A stretch of 64,000 bases of DNA. Origin: Paenibacillus piscarius. Lineage in GTDB: Bacteria; Bacillota; Bacilli; Paenibacillales; Paenibacillaceae. The stretch covers positions 464,394-528,393 of the forward strand of contig NZ_JAIEUI010000003.1 in assembly GCF_022234545.1 (NCBI RefSeq), written 5' to 3'. Below are positions 33,810 to 42,171 of the stretch, piece after piece; position 1 is the first letter of the stretch; each line of letters opens with the position of its first letter. A model generated the notes under the pieces. The model had not been told where the DNA came from. It made no database searches and was given only the letters and a program-made list of their open reading frames with translations. The position numbers and the translations under genes are program-made.

Positions 33810-33850
33810 CAGGGTGCCTCATCTATTCTATCCACAAAAGGAGCGCGGAA

Positions 33851-35047
33851 ATGAACTTCAACACTCAGGCCTCTTATGCTCCGCCCCCTTCACGGTGGGA
33901 GGAGCTGAAGGCTGACATCAAGGCGGCCGCATCCGAACTCGGTATTGATGATATCGGGTTCGCCACTGCGGAGCCGTTTTTATATTTGAAGAATATTCTT
34001 CAGCAGCACCGGGACAACGGTTATGAATCCGGCTTCGAGGAGCCGGATCTGGATAAGCGGACCGTGCCGGCGCTGCCGTCAGGGGAGCAGCCGCTCTCGA
34101 TTATTGCGATTGCCGTTGCCTATCCCTCCAAGCTGGAGGACCCGCCCAAGTCGGAGCCGGGCGCACGCCGCGGCATTCTGGCCCGGGCCTCCTGGGGCCA
34201 GGATTATCACCATGTCCTCCGCGAGGCACTGGCGAAGCTGGAGAGCTTCATCCGGGAGCGTGTCCCCGATGCAGTGATGGAGAGCATGGTGGACACAGGA
34301 GCACTGGTGGATAGGGCCGTGGCGGAGCGGGCCGGGATCGGCTTCAGCGCCAAGAACTGCGCGATCATCTCCCCCAAGTGGGGATCATGGATCTATCTGG
34401 GGGAGATGGTGACGAATCTTCCTCTGCCGCCCGACCAGCCTGTTGAGGAGGGCTGCGGCGACTGCACGAAATGCATCGATGCCTGCCCTACCGGGGCTCT
34501 GGTCGGTCCCGGCCAGCTTAATGCCCAGGCCTGCATCTCCTATCTGACGCAGACCAAGGGGTTCCTGAGCGAGGAATATATGACCAAGATCGGCAACCGG
34601 CTGTACGGCTGCGATACCTGCCAGATTGTCTGCCCGCATAACCGGGGCAAGAACTGGAACCACCGCCCGCAGCTTCAGCCGGATCCCGAGATCGTCAAGC
34701 CGCTGCTGCTGCCGATTCTGGACCTCAGCAACCGCGGGTTCAAGGAGAAGTTCGGCAGCAGCAGCGCGGCTTGGCGCGGCAAGAAGCCGATTCAGCGCAA
34801 CGCGGTCATTGCACTCGGCAACTTCAAGGAGGCTGCGGCAGTTCCGAAGCTGACGGAGATTGTGCTTAAGGAGCCGCGCCCTGAGATGCGCGGGACGGCA
34901 GCCTGGGCGCTTGGCCGCATCGGCGGCAGCGAGGCCCTTGCCGCCGTTGAACAGGCGCTTGACCGGGAAGAGGACCTGGCGGTCCGGGAGATGCTGGAAC
35001 GGGCGCTAAGCAAGCTTCGGGAGCAGAAGGAAGCGGAGCGGGAATGA
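33851..35047 (+). CDS. queG: Epoxyqueuosine reductase
   Basis: 398 aa from ATG 33851 (AAAGGAG eight bases upstream). It catalyses the last step of queuosine formation in tRNA, reducing epoxyqueuosine to queuosine with cobalamin and two [4Fe-4S] clusters. The catalytic-Asp region is SMVDTGALVDRAVAERAG. The cluster motifs are CGDCTKCIDACP and, after ISYLTQTKGFL, CDTCQIVCP. The C-terminal 90 residues are HEAT-like repeats (NAVIALGNFKEAAAVPKL; GTAAWALGRIGG), a common extension in Bacillaceae QueG. GTP cyclohydrolase folE, the enzyme that starts the 7-deazaguanine route, lies two genes on. Confidence 0.94.
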   Translation: MNFNTQASYAPPPSRWEELKADIKAAASELGIDDIGFATAEPFLYLKNILQQHRDNGYESGFEEPDLDKRTVPALPSGEQPLSIIAIAVAYPSKLEDPPKSEPGARRGILARASWGQDYHHVLREALAKLESFIRERVPDAVMESMVDTGALVDRAVAERAGIGFSAKNCAIISPKWGSWIYLGEMVTNLPLPPDQPVEEGCGDCTKCIDACPTGALVGPGQLNAQACISYLTQTKGFLSEEYMTKIGNRLYGCDTCQIVCPHNRGKNWNHRPQLQPDPEIVKPLLLPILDLSNRGFKEKFGSSSAAWRGKKPIQRNAVIALGNFKEAAAVPKLTEIVLKEPRPEMRGTAAWALGRIGGSEALAAVEQALDREEDLAVREMLERALSKLREQKEAERE

Positions 35048-35169
35048 GCTGGATTAAGCCTGACGGCAGCCGTAATTACCAATTGCTGTCCAGTTGTTGA
35101 AATGCTATGATAGATTCGCGTGCCTTCATCAGGCATGTCCAGACACTAGAGTACAAAGGTGGATTACAG

Positions 35170-35421
35170 ATGAATATTGCTTTGCCTATTATTACACTTG
35201 TTGTGGGTCTGATCGGCGGTTTCTTCATCGGCGTATACTATCTGCGCAGACAGATGACCAGTATGCAGAATGATCCTGAAATGCTGCAGAAGGTTGCCAA
35301 GCAAATGGGGTATAACCTGAACGGCAAGCAGATGCAGCGTGCCCAGCAGATGATGCGTAATGGCAATCAGCCTGGGCGTGCACCGGCAGCGTCCAAGGGA
35401 GCAGCCCGCAAGAAGAAATAA
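35170..35421 (+). CDS. YneF-like UPF0154 small membrane protein
   Basis: 83 aa from ATG 35170 (AAAGGTGG upstream); the longer reading from 35107 has no ribosome site. It has one N-terminal membrane segment (about 3-24, IITLVVGLIGGFFIGVYYL), then a cytoplasmic helical stretch NDPEMLQKVAKQMGYN and QMQRAQQMMR, and a basic Lys-rich tail. The membrane helix followed by an MLxxMxxQMG-type repeat matches the UPF0154/YneF family. Function unknown. It sits between queG and folE, on the same strand. Confidence 0.75.
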   Translation: MNIALPIITLVVGLIGGFFIGVYYLRRQMTSMQNDPEMLQKVAKQMGYNLNGKQMQRAQQMMRNGNQPGRAPAASKGAARKKK

Positions 35422-35475
35422 GCGGAACAGTGAAATAGAATTAGAGCCAGTTGCAGTGCGGAAGGGGGAGATGTC

Positions 35476-36069
35476 ATGGGGGGACTCAAGGAATACTTGA
35501 ACGGGAAGGTAGCTGCGAACCGCGAGCAGATTGAATACCATGTTCAGAAGATATTGGAACTGGTCGGTGAGGATACCAGCCGTGAAGGCCTGCTGGAGAC
35601 ACCGGCCAGAGTGACGCGGATGTATGAGGAGATCTTCGGCGGATATTCGGTGGACCCGCGCGAAGCGCTGGGCGTAACCTTCGACGAGTCGCATGAAGAG
35701 CTTGTGATCGTGAAGGATATTGTCTATTACAGCCAGTGTGAGCATCACATGGCTCCTTTCTTCGGCAAAGTGCATATCGGCTATGTGCCCAGCGGCCGTA
35801 TCGCCGGGCTCAGCAAGCTGGCCCGGCTCGTTGAAGCCGTCAGCCGCCGGCTGCAGGTCCAGGAGCGGATTACCGCCCAGATCGCCGACATTATGACAGA
35901 GGTGCTGAATCCGCATGGCGTCATGGTCGTAGTTGAAGGCGAGCATCTGTGCATGTGCGCCCGGGGTGTGAAGAAGCCGGGCAGCAAGACCGTTACGATG
36001 GCGACCCGCGGCACCTTCCGCGAGGATGCTGCCGCCCGGGCCGAGTTCCTGGCCCTGATCAAGGAGTAG
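35476..36069 (+). CDS. folE: GTP cyclohydrolase I
   Basis: 197 aa, GGAAGGGGGAG before the ATG. It converts GTP to 7,8-dihydroneopterin triphosphate, the entry to folate and to 7-deazaguanine (queuosine) synthesis. The zinc ligands are in [12 protein letters not shown] and HLCMCARGV, and the signature regions [19 protein letters not shown] and TRGTFRED are intact. The length is that of the zinc-dependent FolE-1. Its position two genes after queG suggests both folate and queuosine supply. An intrinsic terminator follows after 8 bases. Confidence 0.96.
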   Translation: MGGLKEYLNGKVAANREQIEYHVQKILELVGEDTSREGLLETPARVTRMYEEIFGGYSVDPREALGVTFDESHEELVIVKDIVYYSQCEHHMAPFFGKVHIGYVPSGRIAGLSKLARLVEAVSRRLQVQERITAQIADIMTEVLNPHGVMVVVEGEHLCMCARGVKKPGSKTVTMATRGTFREDAAARAEFLALIKE

Positions 36070-36077
36070 GAATGGAT

Positions 36078-36117
36078 AAGCCCGCCTGCCACTTCATTGT
36101 GGCGGCGGGCTTTTTTT
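36078..36117 (+). terminator. Intrinsic terminator of folE
   Basis: AAGCCCGCC (36078-36086) pairs with GGCGGGCTT (36104-36112), with an inner GCCAC/GTGGC extension, followed by seven Ts. Confidence 0.9.
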
Positions 36118-36174
36118 GTAGATTAGGAATTATGATTTTCGTTCGGTGTGGATAAGTTGTGAGCGTAGGCGCGT

Positions 36175-36212
36175 GAGCCGGATGTGGTCGGAAAACCGAC
36201 CACATCCGGCTC
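36175..36212 (-). other. 17-bp perfect hairpin touching the stop codon of the SOD fusion gene
   Basis: GAGCCGGATGTGGTCGG (36175-36191), a 4-base A loop (UUUU in the minus-strand transcript) and the exact complement (36196-36212). The stem abuts the stop codon (36212-36214, minus strand). No U run follows on either strand, so it is not a standard terminator. Confidence 0.75.
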
Positions 36213-37390
36213 TAGAACGGCTGCCACACCAGCTTGCGGGCGGCGCTGTAGCGCTCGGCGACGTAAGGCCAGTTCACGACCTTCCACCAGTCCTGGATAT
36301 AATCCGCACGGTTGTTCTGATGCTTGAGGTAGTAGGCGTGCTCCCATACATCGAGCGCCAGCAGCGGCACTACATCCCACTGGGACAGGTTCTGGTGCTT
36401 CTCGGCTGTCAGGATCTCCAGTCTGCGGCTGCGCGGGCTCCAGACCAGCAGGGCCCAGCCGCCGCCCTCCACTTTGTTGGCGGCCTCAGTGAACTGGGCC
36501 TTGAAGGCGTCGTAGCTGCCGAAGCTGCGTTCGATGGCGTCGAGCAGCGCTCCGTTCGGGCGGCCGCCGCCCTGCGGGGACATCACATTCCAGAAGATGG
36601 TGTGCAGATAATGGCCTGCCCCGTTGAAGGCCAGCTCCCGCTCCCAGTGCTTGACCAGATCATAATCGTTACTCATGCGTGCTTCTTCCAGCTTCTTCTC
36701 TGCTTTGTTGAGTCCGTCTACATAGCTCTGGTGGTGCTTGTCATGATGAATCCTCATGGTCTTCTCGTCAATGTACGGCTCCAGGGCATTGTAGGCATAC
36801 GGCAGCGGGGGAAGGGTATGGCCGCCGATAGGGACCATCCCCGCCTCGCGTGATTCCCATAACGGAATGGTGAAGGTGCCTGTTCCCTGCAGGCTATCTG
36901 CGGCCGGCCCGGGGGCGGCAGGCTCATTCTGCTTCTGCGGATTCATGCGCATCATCCCGGAGCCGTAATCCGCAGGGGTCATGGCGGCAAGCACAGCCAG
37001 GAAATATTCGGACTCCCGGATAAAGTGGGAGATGGTGGTTCCGGCCAGGGGATAGGCATTGACCGCCGCGCTGGCCTCCTTCATGGCCTTCAGATGGCGG
37101 ATGAATTCAGCCGACTGGTCACAGGCGGTGTGGACCAGCAGCTCCGTCTCAGCTGCCTGGCTTCCCGGAGCACCGGGGGCTGCAGTCTGCGGAAGGGCAA
37201 GCAGGCTCTGCGCCGCCTGCTCTGTGGCCAGGAAGACTACGGCCCAATCCTGCAGCAGCTTCACATAAGGCTCTTCCAGCCGCGGGATTATCTGGATCAG
37301 CACCTCGGCGTGTTCCTTCTCCTGGTTCTTCCAGAAGGCGATCTCTCCCAGAAGCTGCACCGGCAGCGGTGTGACATATACATATGGCAT
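36212..37390 (-). CDS. DUF2935-superoxide dismutase fusion protein
   Basis: 392 aa from the ATG at 37390, which has GGGAGG seven bases upstream; an earlier in-frame ATG lacks one. Residues about 1-165 are a ferritin-like four-helix DUF2935 domain (LGEIAFWKNQEKEHAEVLIQ; HFIRESEYFLAVL) with Glu/His pairs that could bind metal. A Pro/Gln/Ala linker follows to about 195. Residues about 200-390 are a Fe/Mn superoxide dismutase with all ligands ([30 protein letters not shown]). It is a second dismutase 4 kb from sodA. The N-terminal domain might store or deliver metal, or give a second redox activity; this is inference. Confidence 0.85.
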   Translation of the reverse strand: MPYVYVTPLPVQLLGEIAFWKNQEKEHAEVLIQIIPRLEEPYVKLLQDWAVVFLATEQAAQSLLALPQTAAPGAPGSQAAETELLVHTACDQSAEFIRHLKAMKEASAAVNAYPLAGTTISHFIRESEYFLAVLAAMTPADYGSGMMRMNPQKQNEPAAPGPAADSLQGTGTFTIPLWESREAGMVPIGGHTLPPLPYAYNALEPYIDEKTMRIHHDKHHQSYVDGLNKAEKKLEEARMSNDYDLVKHWERELAFNGAGHYLHTIFWNVMSPQGGGRPNGALLDAIERSFGSYDAFKAQFTEAANKVEGGGWALLVWSPRSRRLEILTAEKHQNLSQWDVVPLLALDVWEHAYYLKHQNNRADYIQDWWKVVNWPYVAERYSAARKLVWQPF

Positions 37391-37534
37391 GACATATCCT
37401 CCCGTCCTTAAATTCCAACGCTTCATTATATGCGGGGGCGGGGCGGCTTATGAGACTGGCTCTGCGGAGCACAGCCAAAATAAGCATGCACAGAATGTAT
37501 CCGGGATACATCTGCACATGCTTGTATACTTAGC

Positions 37535-38575
37535 TTATCTGCTCGCTGTGGAGCTGCCGCCTTCCCCGCTGATGGAGGCAAGCTGCACATTGCCGAGGAA
37601 GGCCGAGACCCGGCGGAGATATTCGCGCGGATGCTCGCGGAACAGCAGTTCATGATGGCTGCCCTCCACAATCCAGGAACTTGAATACGGGTTGCTCTGA
37701 TTAGCGGCCAGCTCTTCGGCAATCGGATATGGCGCCTTATCATCCTTCGTCCCATGCATGAAGAGCACCGGGAACGGATAATCCTTCGACTTGACCTTGG
37801 AATAAGGAATCTGATTCAGTCCTGTGCCGTTCAGCACCGGGAAGAGCATCTCCATAATCTCCAGCGAAGGCTGGCGGGGGAGATTGATATTCTGCTTGAT
37901 GTTATGGTACAGGGTGTCCGGCTCCAGCAGGAAGGTGCTGTCCAGAATCATCGCATCCACGTCCTTGGTCACAAGGCCGGCCTGCAGGGCGGTGCCTGCT
38001 CCCATCGAGAAGCCCCAGACCACAATCTGGTCAGCCCCTTCGTTCTTGGCGAACTCGATCGCCCCAAGCAGCTGCTGGGATTCTTTTTTGCCGCCGGTGG
38101 CGATATCCCTGTCGGTCTTGGAGGCGAAGCCGTAATCGAACATCACCACATTGAATCTCAGGCTATGCGCATAATGGGCCAGATCATACATGGGCACCCA
38201 GCTCTCTTCGCGGTTGGCGCCGTAGCCGTGGCTGAAGATGATCGTCTTAGTAGAGCCCTTGGACGGGATATACCATCCCTCCATTATGCGGCTGCCGTCC
38301 TTCGCCGGAAAGGTAATGTCCTCGTAAGCCAGACCTTTGGCCTCATAAGGGTTGGAATACAGAGGCGCTACCGTCGGATTCGAGAGCACCCAGGCAATAT
38401 AGCCGTGCAAGGCAATGAAGCAGAAGACGAAGAAGAAGAACACGGACAACAGCAAGGCTACAACGATGTGCTTGAAGCGTATCATCCGCAGCGAAATTAT
38501 AGGGGCTGAGGCGGGTTTGTCCTCGTTAGGGGTACGGGAGACCGGCGCATTATGATGACTTGTTGCCAGATTCAT
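37535..38575 (-). CDS. Membrane-anchored alpha/beta hydrolase
   Basis: 346 aa, GGAGGGG before the ATG. One strong membrane helix (about residues 36-62) anchors an extracytoplasmic alpha/beta hydrolase: FSHGYGANREESW oxyanion region, nucleophile GFSMGAGTA, Asp in FMHGTKDDKAP and His in VEGSHHELLF. It resembles the YfhR/Bem46 group of serine hydrolases, which may act on lipids or acyl groups in the envelope; the substrate is unknown. It is a single gene, divergent from the iclR-type gene across 234 bases. Confidence 0.82.
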   Translation of the reverse strand: MNLATSHHNAPVSRTPNEDKPASAPIISLRMIRFKHIVVALLLSVFFFFVFCFIALHGYIAWVLSNPTVAPLYSNPYEAKGLAYEDITFPAKDGSRIMEGWYIPSKGSTKTIIFSHGYGANREESWVPMYDLAHYAHSLRFNVVMFDYGFASKTDRDIATGGKKESQQLLGAIEFAKNEGADQIVVWGFSMGAGTALQAGLVTKDVDAMILDSTFLLEPDTLYHNIKQNINLPRQPSLEIMEMLFPVLNGTGLNQIPYSKVKSKDYPFPVLFMHGTKDDKAPYPIAEELAANQSNPYSSSWIVEGSHHELLFREHPREYLRRVSAFLGNVQLASISGEGGSSTASR

Positions 38576-38742
38576 AAGGTCCCCTCCTATAGATTAGTTA
38601 CATGAATAGTTCATATATTTAATCGTAAAATTATGCCCTTATAAAGTCAATGAAATCGCCTTTTTTGTAATGTAACTGTAAACTGTGGGCCGGCTGAAAG
38701 GCCTGATGAATATACTGGACTTTTTTTAGGCACATGCACTAA

Positions 38743-38756
38743 GATAGAACTATCAT
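38743..38756. other. Inverted repeat and direct-repeat copy upstream of the iclR-type gene
   Basis: GATAG-AA-CTATC (38743-38754) is a perfect inverted repeat. GAACTATCAT (38747-38756) recurs exactly at 39596-39605 upstream of the next gene. Confidence 0.35.
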
Positions 38757-38773
38757 AATAATAATGTAACCGG

Positions 38774-38790
38774 GTTTCAATAGGTGAAAC
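38774..38790 (+). promoter_or_regulatory. GTTTCA-N5-TGAAAC palindrome before the iclR-type gene
   Basis: GTTTCA (38774-38779), ATAGG, TGAAAC (38785-38790), 19 bases upstream of the GTG start. Half-sites are one helical turn apart, fitting a dimeric regulator and autoregulation. The same 6-5-6 element occurs in the aconitase leader at 46028-46044. Confidence 0.55.
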
Positions 38791-38809
38791 ATGTGAAGGG
38801 GAGATCGGG

Positions 38810-39559
38810 GTGGAAGACCGAAAACTGACCGTACGCGCCGTAGAGCGCGCGCTGGATATCTTGCTGTGCTTCACTCAGGATCAAGATTATGACCTGAGTC
38901 TGACGGAAATCGCCGCCAAGATTGGCCTGCATAAAAGCACGGTTCACCGTCTGCTGACCACGCTGGAGGAGAAGGGCTTCCTGCAGCGGGATGAGGGGAC
39001 GGACAAATACCGCCTCGGCATCCGTATCTGGGAGCTGTCGACACATCTGCCGACGCTGAATGAACCGGCGGCGCTGCTGCTGCCGGCCATGGAGCGGCTG
39101 CGTGACCGCCTGGGGGAGACCGTCAGCCTCTATTTGCGTGACAACCTGGAGCGCGTGCGCATTCAGGCGGTCCAGAGCCGCCAGGCCATCCGCCGGGTCG
39201 CGCAGATCGGCGCGCGGCTGCCGCTCTCGGTAGGCGCCTCCAGCAAGGTGCTGGCCGCCTATGCGCCGCCGGAGGTGCAGGTGCGGCTGCTGGCAGATCC
39301 GTCCTGGCCGGAGACGGTCGAGCGGAGCCAGTACCTTGAGCAGCTCAAGGAGGTCACCCGCTGCGGATATGCGACCAGCTTCGAGGAGCGCGAGCCGGGT
39401 GCAGCTGCTGTGGCTGTGCCGATTGCCGGCCGTTCCGGCGGTGTGGTGGCAGCACTCTCGCTGTCGGGACCGGTCAGCCGCCTGTCGCGGGATACGCTGG
39501 AGGAGTATGCGGTCATTCTGAAGGAGGCCGCTGCCGAAATGGGACTGATGATGGGCTAA
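38810..39559 (+). CDS. IclR-family transcriptional regulator
   Basis: 249 aa, GTG start with AAGGGGAG upstream. The N-terminal winged helix-turn-helix (VERALDILLCF; SLTEIAAKIGLHKSTVHRLL; KGFLQRDEGTDKYRLG) is followed by the IclR effector domain (about 85-245: RIQAVQSRQAIRRVAQIGAR, GASSKVLAAYAP, SFEEREPGAAAVAVPI). Such regulators respond to carboxylates or aromatic and sugar acids. The 17-bp palindrome just upstream suggests autoregulation, and the copy in front of aconitase suggests a link with the citrate cycle; both are inference. The gene after it is another regulator. Confidence 0.9.
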   Translation: MEDRKLTVRAVERALDILLCFTQDQDYDLSLTEIAAKIGLHKSTVHRLLTTLEEKGFLQRDEGTDKYRLGIRIWELSTHLPTLNEPAALLLPAMERLRDRLGETVSLYLRDNLERVRIQAVQSRQAIRRVAQIGARLPLSVGASSKVLAAYAPPEVQVRLLADPSWPETVERSQYLEQLKEVTRCGYATSFEEREPGAAAVAVPIAGRSGGVVAALSLSGPVSRLSRDTLEEYAVILKEAAAEMGLMMG

Positions 39560-39576
39560 CCGGCTTGCACAATTCA

Positions 39577-39605
39577 TTGTATATCTAGTCAAAATGAACT
39601 ATCAT
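39577..39605 (+). promoter_or_regulatory. Candidate sigma-A promoter of the LuxR-type regulator
   Basis: TTGTAT (39577-39582), a 17-base spacer and TATCAT (39600-39605), about 64 bases upstream of the start. Confidence 0.5.
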
Positions 39606-39668
39606 TAATCATATTACTTCAAATTATTAATGAAGAACCAAAAGGAATCCAGAGCATGAGGTGAGGGG

Positions 39669-41888
39669 ATGAAGGCTGTTATACCCAATTCACTGATGGG
39701 AGAAATTCAAGAGCTCCAGGATACGTTTGGCTCGGTTACAGGCCAAGCTATTGTGCTTACGGATCAGGCAGGGAATGTAGTTACCCGCCCAACGCTTTCC
39801 GGAATATTCTATCAGAAGCTGTTCATGTCTTTACAGGGTACAGAGCGGCCGTTCGAGCCTACGCTGCTGCGAATGGGGCCCTTGACGTATCCCGCTGTAC
39901 TTGAGGAATGGGTCCCCGGCCTGAAATATGTTGTCAATCCGCTGGTCCCCGATTATGGGCAGACCTACTATCTGTGGTCCGGCCTGTATATGGAGGAAGG
40001 CGCCCGGGAGCTGGTGCTGCGGGCATTCGAGGCCAAGATGCGGAACCACCCGCAATATGAGTGGCTGCGGGCTGAGGTGTCAGCCATGCCCGAGCTGGAC
40101 CGGGACGGAATCAGCAGGATCAGGGCGAAGCTGGCGGTGCTCGGCAATATACTCTCGAAGCTGCTGGCCGGCGCTGTGCTTAAGCCGCTGGCCCAGCGGA
40201 GCGGACAGATTATCTCCCAGCTGCTAACCAATCTGGAGGACGAGTTCCTGCAGATTGAGGTTGTGCTGCAGCATATGGCCGGCTCGCTCTCCGGTGCGGA
40301 GCTGTATGCCTTCGCCCAGGAGGGAGAGGCCGGCAAGTTCAAGGTGGGCTATTCCGCGGGCAGAGAGGCCCGCCTGCTTATGAATGCCGAGTTCCAGCAG
40401 GGAGACGGCTTCCTGGGACAGGCGGTGCTCGGCAGCGAGCCCCGGCATTGGCAGAACGCGGCCAAGGATCCTAGAGCAGTCTTCTTCACCCAGCGCGGAA
40501 TCTCGCAGCCGGAGTATTTGTCATGTTATCCGGTGAAGATTAACGGCGGCCGCAGAGCGCTGCTCCTGGCCGTAGGCTTCAGCGGCACACGCCAGGTGCA
40601 GGATTATGCGCAGCATGAGCAGAGCGTTGCAGCGCTGTTGTCTCTATCACTGCGCGGGGAGCGGCTGGTGCAGCGTGAAGCACTCCGCAGCGAAGCCACC
40701 CTGCGGCTGAAGGAAGCGGCCAGGCAGCTGCCGCAGACGGCCTCGCTTCAGGAGCTGGGCGTAAGGCTGCTGGATATGATTATGGGGATGCCGTTCTCGC
40801 CTTCCTCCGTGCTGGTGTTCTTCGAGGAGGTACAGGAGGACTCACAGTCCGCCAAGGGGTGGAGACCGGAGGAGGCCGCGCTGTACGTCCAGGATCTCCG
40901 CAGCCGCTATTCGGCACAATCCTTTCTCTCCTCCACGATCATTAACGGGGAGGCGGAAGGCCAGGTTCTTCTGGAGTGCCCGCTCATTGCCGATAAAATG
41001 TTCAAAGGCATCCTGTCAGTCGGCTTCAGACAGCGCAGTGAGGCGGAAGAGTGGCTGGTCTTTGCCGGCTGTCTGGCCAGCCTGGCCAGCACAGCGATCC
41101 GCCTGATTGAGAAGGATAACAGGCATACGAAGCAGGCGGCGGTCTTCCTGGAGCATACCCATCATTATCTGCACAGCAGCCATCCGGAGCTGCACCGCCT
41201 GTCGGCGGAGGCTTCATCCATGGCGTATGAGCTGGCCCGCTATACCGGTCTGCCGGAGAGAGAGAGCGAGCAGATGAGAACGGCTGGTCTGCTGGCCCCG
41301 TTCAAGCTGGACTTCCTGCTCAGATATGGATTCTACCAGGAAGAGATTGCCCTCTTGAAGCAGGTAGACCAATTTACATCGTTCTACTTCGATATTAATA
41401 AGCCGGCTGTGTCCGTACCGGCCCAGCTGCTGGCGCTGGCGCTTCATCATACAGGCCAGGGCGCCGATAAGGAGCAGCTGCAGGACTCCGACCCGGTGTG
41501 GCTGGATTTCTCCCGCTTCCTGCTGGATAACTACATGCCGGAAGAGCTGTACAGTGAGCCGCGCGAGGCCTTCCAGTCCTTCCTGCGCAGCCGCGCAGAG
41601 GCTCAGCCGGTTAGAAGAAGCCTGTCAGCGGTGAAGCTATTGAACAGTGCAGCGCTGAAGACGCCCAAGGAGGAGTGGGGCATCTCGCCGCGTGAGGAAG
41701 AGGTACTGGAATTAATTATTCTGGGCAAGACGAATAAGGAGATTGCCAGTACTCTGTTCATCAGCGAGCACACGGTCAAGAATCATCTTAGCCGCATCTT
41801 CAATAAGATGGATGTCACCGACCGCTCCCAGATCATTGCACTGGTCTACAAACGAATTTTCGACTCCGAGCGTATTGAGATCTCCTGA
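39669..41888 (+). CDS. Large cytoplasmic regulator: PocR-like, GAF and LuxR-type DNA-binding domains
   Basis: 739 aa, GTGAGGGG before the ATG. No membrane segments. Residues about 8-170 resemble the PocR ligand-sensing domain (MGEIQELQDTFGSVTGQAIVLT), though without its usual cysteines. Two GAF-like regions follow (about 185-330 and 345-480). Residues about 490-620 are helical, with an HD-like look but no clear HD pair. Residues about 673-735 are a LuxR-type helix-turn-helix (ISPREEEVLELIILGKTNKE; FISEHTVKNHLSRIFNKMDV). It probably senses a small intracellular metabolite. It follows the iclR-type gene after 110 bases with its own promoter. Confidence 0.8.
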   Translation: MKAVIPNSLMGEIQELQDTFGSVTGQAIVLTDQAGNVVTRPTLSGIFYQKLFMSLQGTERPFEPTLLRMGPLTYPAVLEEWVPGLKYVVNPLVPDYGQTYYLWSGLYMEEGARELVLRAFEAKMRNHPQYEWLRAEVSAMPELDRDGISRIRAKLAVLGNILSKLLAGAVLKPLAQRSGQIISQLLTNLEDEFLQIEVVLQHMAGSLSGAELYAFAQEGEAGKFKVGYSAGREARLLMNAEFQQGDGFLGQAVLGSEPRHWQNAAKDPRAVFFTQRGISQPEYLSCYPVKINGGRRALLLAVGFSGTRQVQDYAQHEQSVAALLSLSLRGERLVQREALRSEATLRLKEAARQLPQTASLQELGVRLLDMIMGMPFSPSSVLVFFEEVQEDSQSAKGWRPEEAALYVQDLRSRYSAQSFLSSTIINGEAEGQVLLECPLIADKMFKGILSVGFRQRSEAEEWLVFAGCLASLASTAIRLIEKDNRHTKQAAVFLEHTHHYLHSSHPELHRLSAEASSMAYELARYTGLPERESEQMRTAGLLAPFKLDFLLRYGFYQEEIALLKQVDQFTSFYFDINKPAVSVPAQLLALALHHTGQGADKEQLQDSDPVWLDFSRFLLDNYMPEELYSEPREAFQSFLRSRAEAQPVRRSLSAVKLLNSAALKTPKEEWGISPREEEVLELIILGKTNKEIASTLFISEHTVKNHLSRIFNKMDVTDRSQIIALVYKRIFDSERIEIS

Positions 41889-42050
41889 TATTCAGGGGCC
41901 AATCCTTTGACGCGTTATGCCGGAGCAAGAACTGAACGGGAGCTGTCCCAGAAGCCATGAAACGGCTGCCTGGGCCGGCTCTTTATGCTGGAGCAGTTAC
42001 CTGCGCATCAGGCAAAATGTATGTTGTTTTCCGCATACCTAATTCCCATA

Positions 42051-42088
42051 ACTAAGGGGCTGTCACTTTGGGGACAGCCCCTTAGTTT
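42051..42088 (+). terminator. Intrinsic terminator before the iron-binding protein gene
   Basis: ACTAAGGGGCTGTC (42051-42064) pairs perfectly with GACAGCCCCTTAGT (42073-42086), followed by TT-A-T. Ends the regulator transcript 160 bases after its stop. Confidence 0.75.
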
Positions 42089-42091
42089 ATG

Positions 42092-42120
42092 TTGCCAGCC
42101 GGCAAACTCTATGTTATCAT
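42092..42120 (+). promoter_or_regulatory. Promoter of the siderophore-binding protein gene
   Basis: TTGCCA (42092-42097), a 17-base spacer and TATCAT (42115-42120), directly upstream of a Fur box. Confidence 0.65.
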
Positions 42121-42126
42121 CATAAA

Positions 42127-42141
42127 TGATAATGATTATCA
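42127..42141 (+). promoter_or_regulatory. Fur box
   Basis: TGATAATGATTATCA, a perfect 7-1-7 inverted repeat equal to the Bacillus Fur box core. It begins 7 bases after the -10, covering the start of transcription, so iron-loaded Fur would block the promoter. Confidence 0.9.
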
Positions 42142-42171
42142 ATATCATACATACTACATAGGGGGATTATC

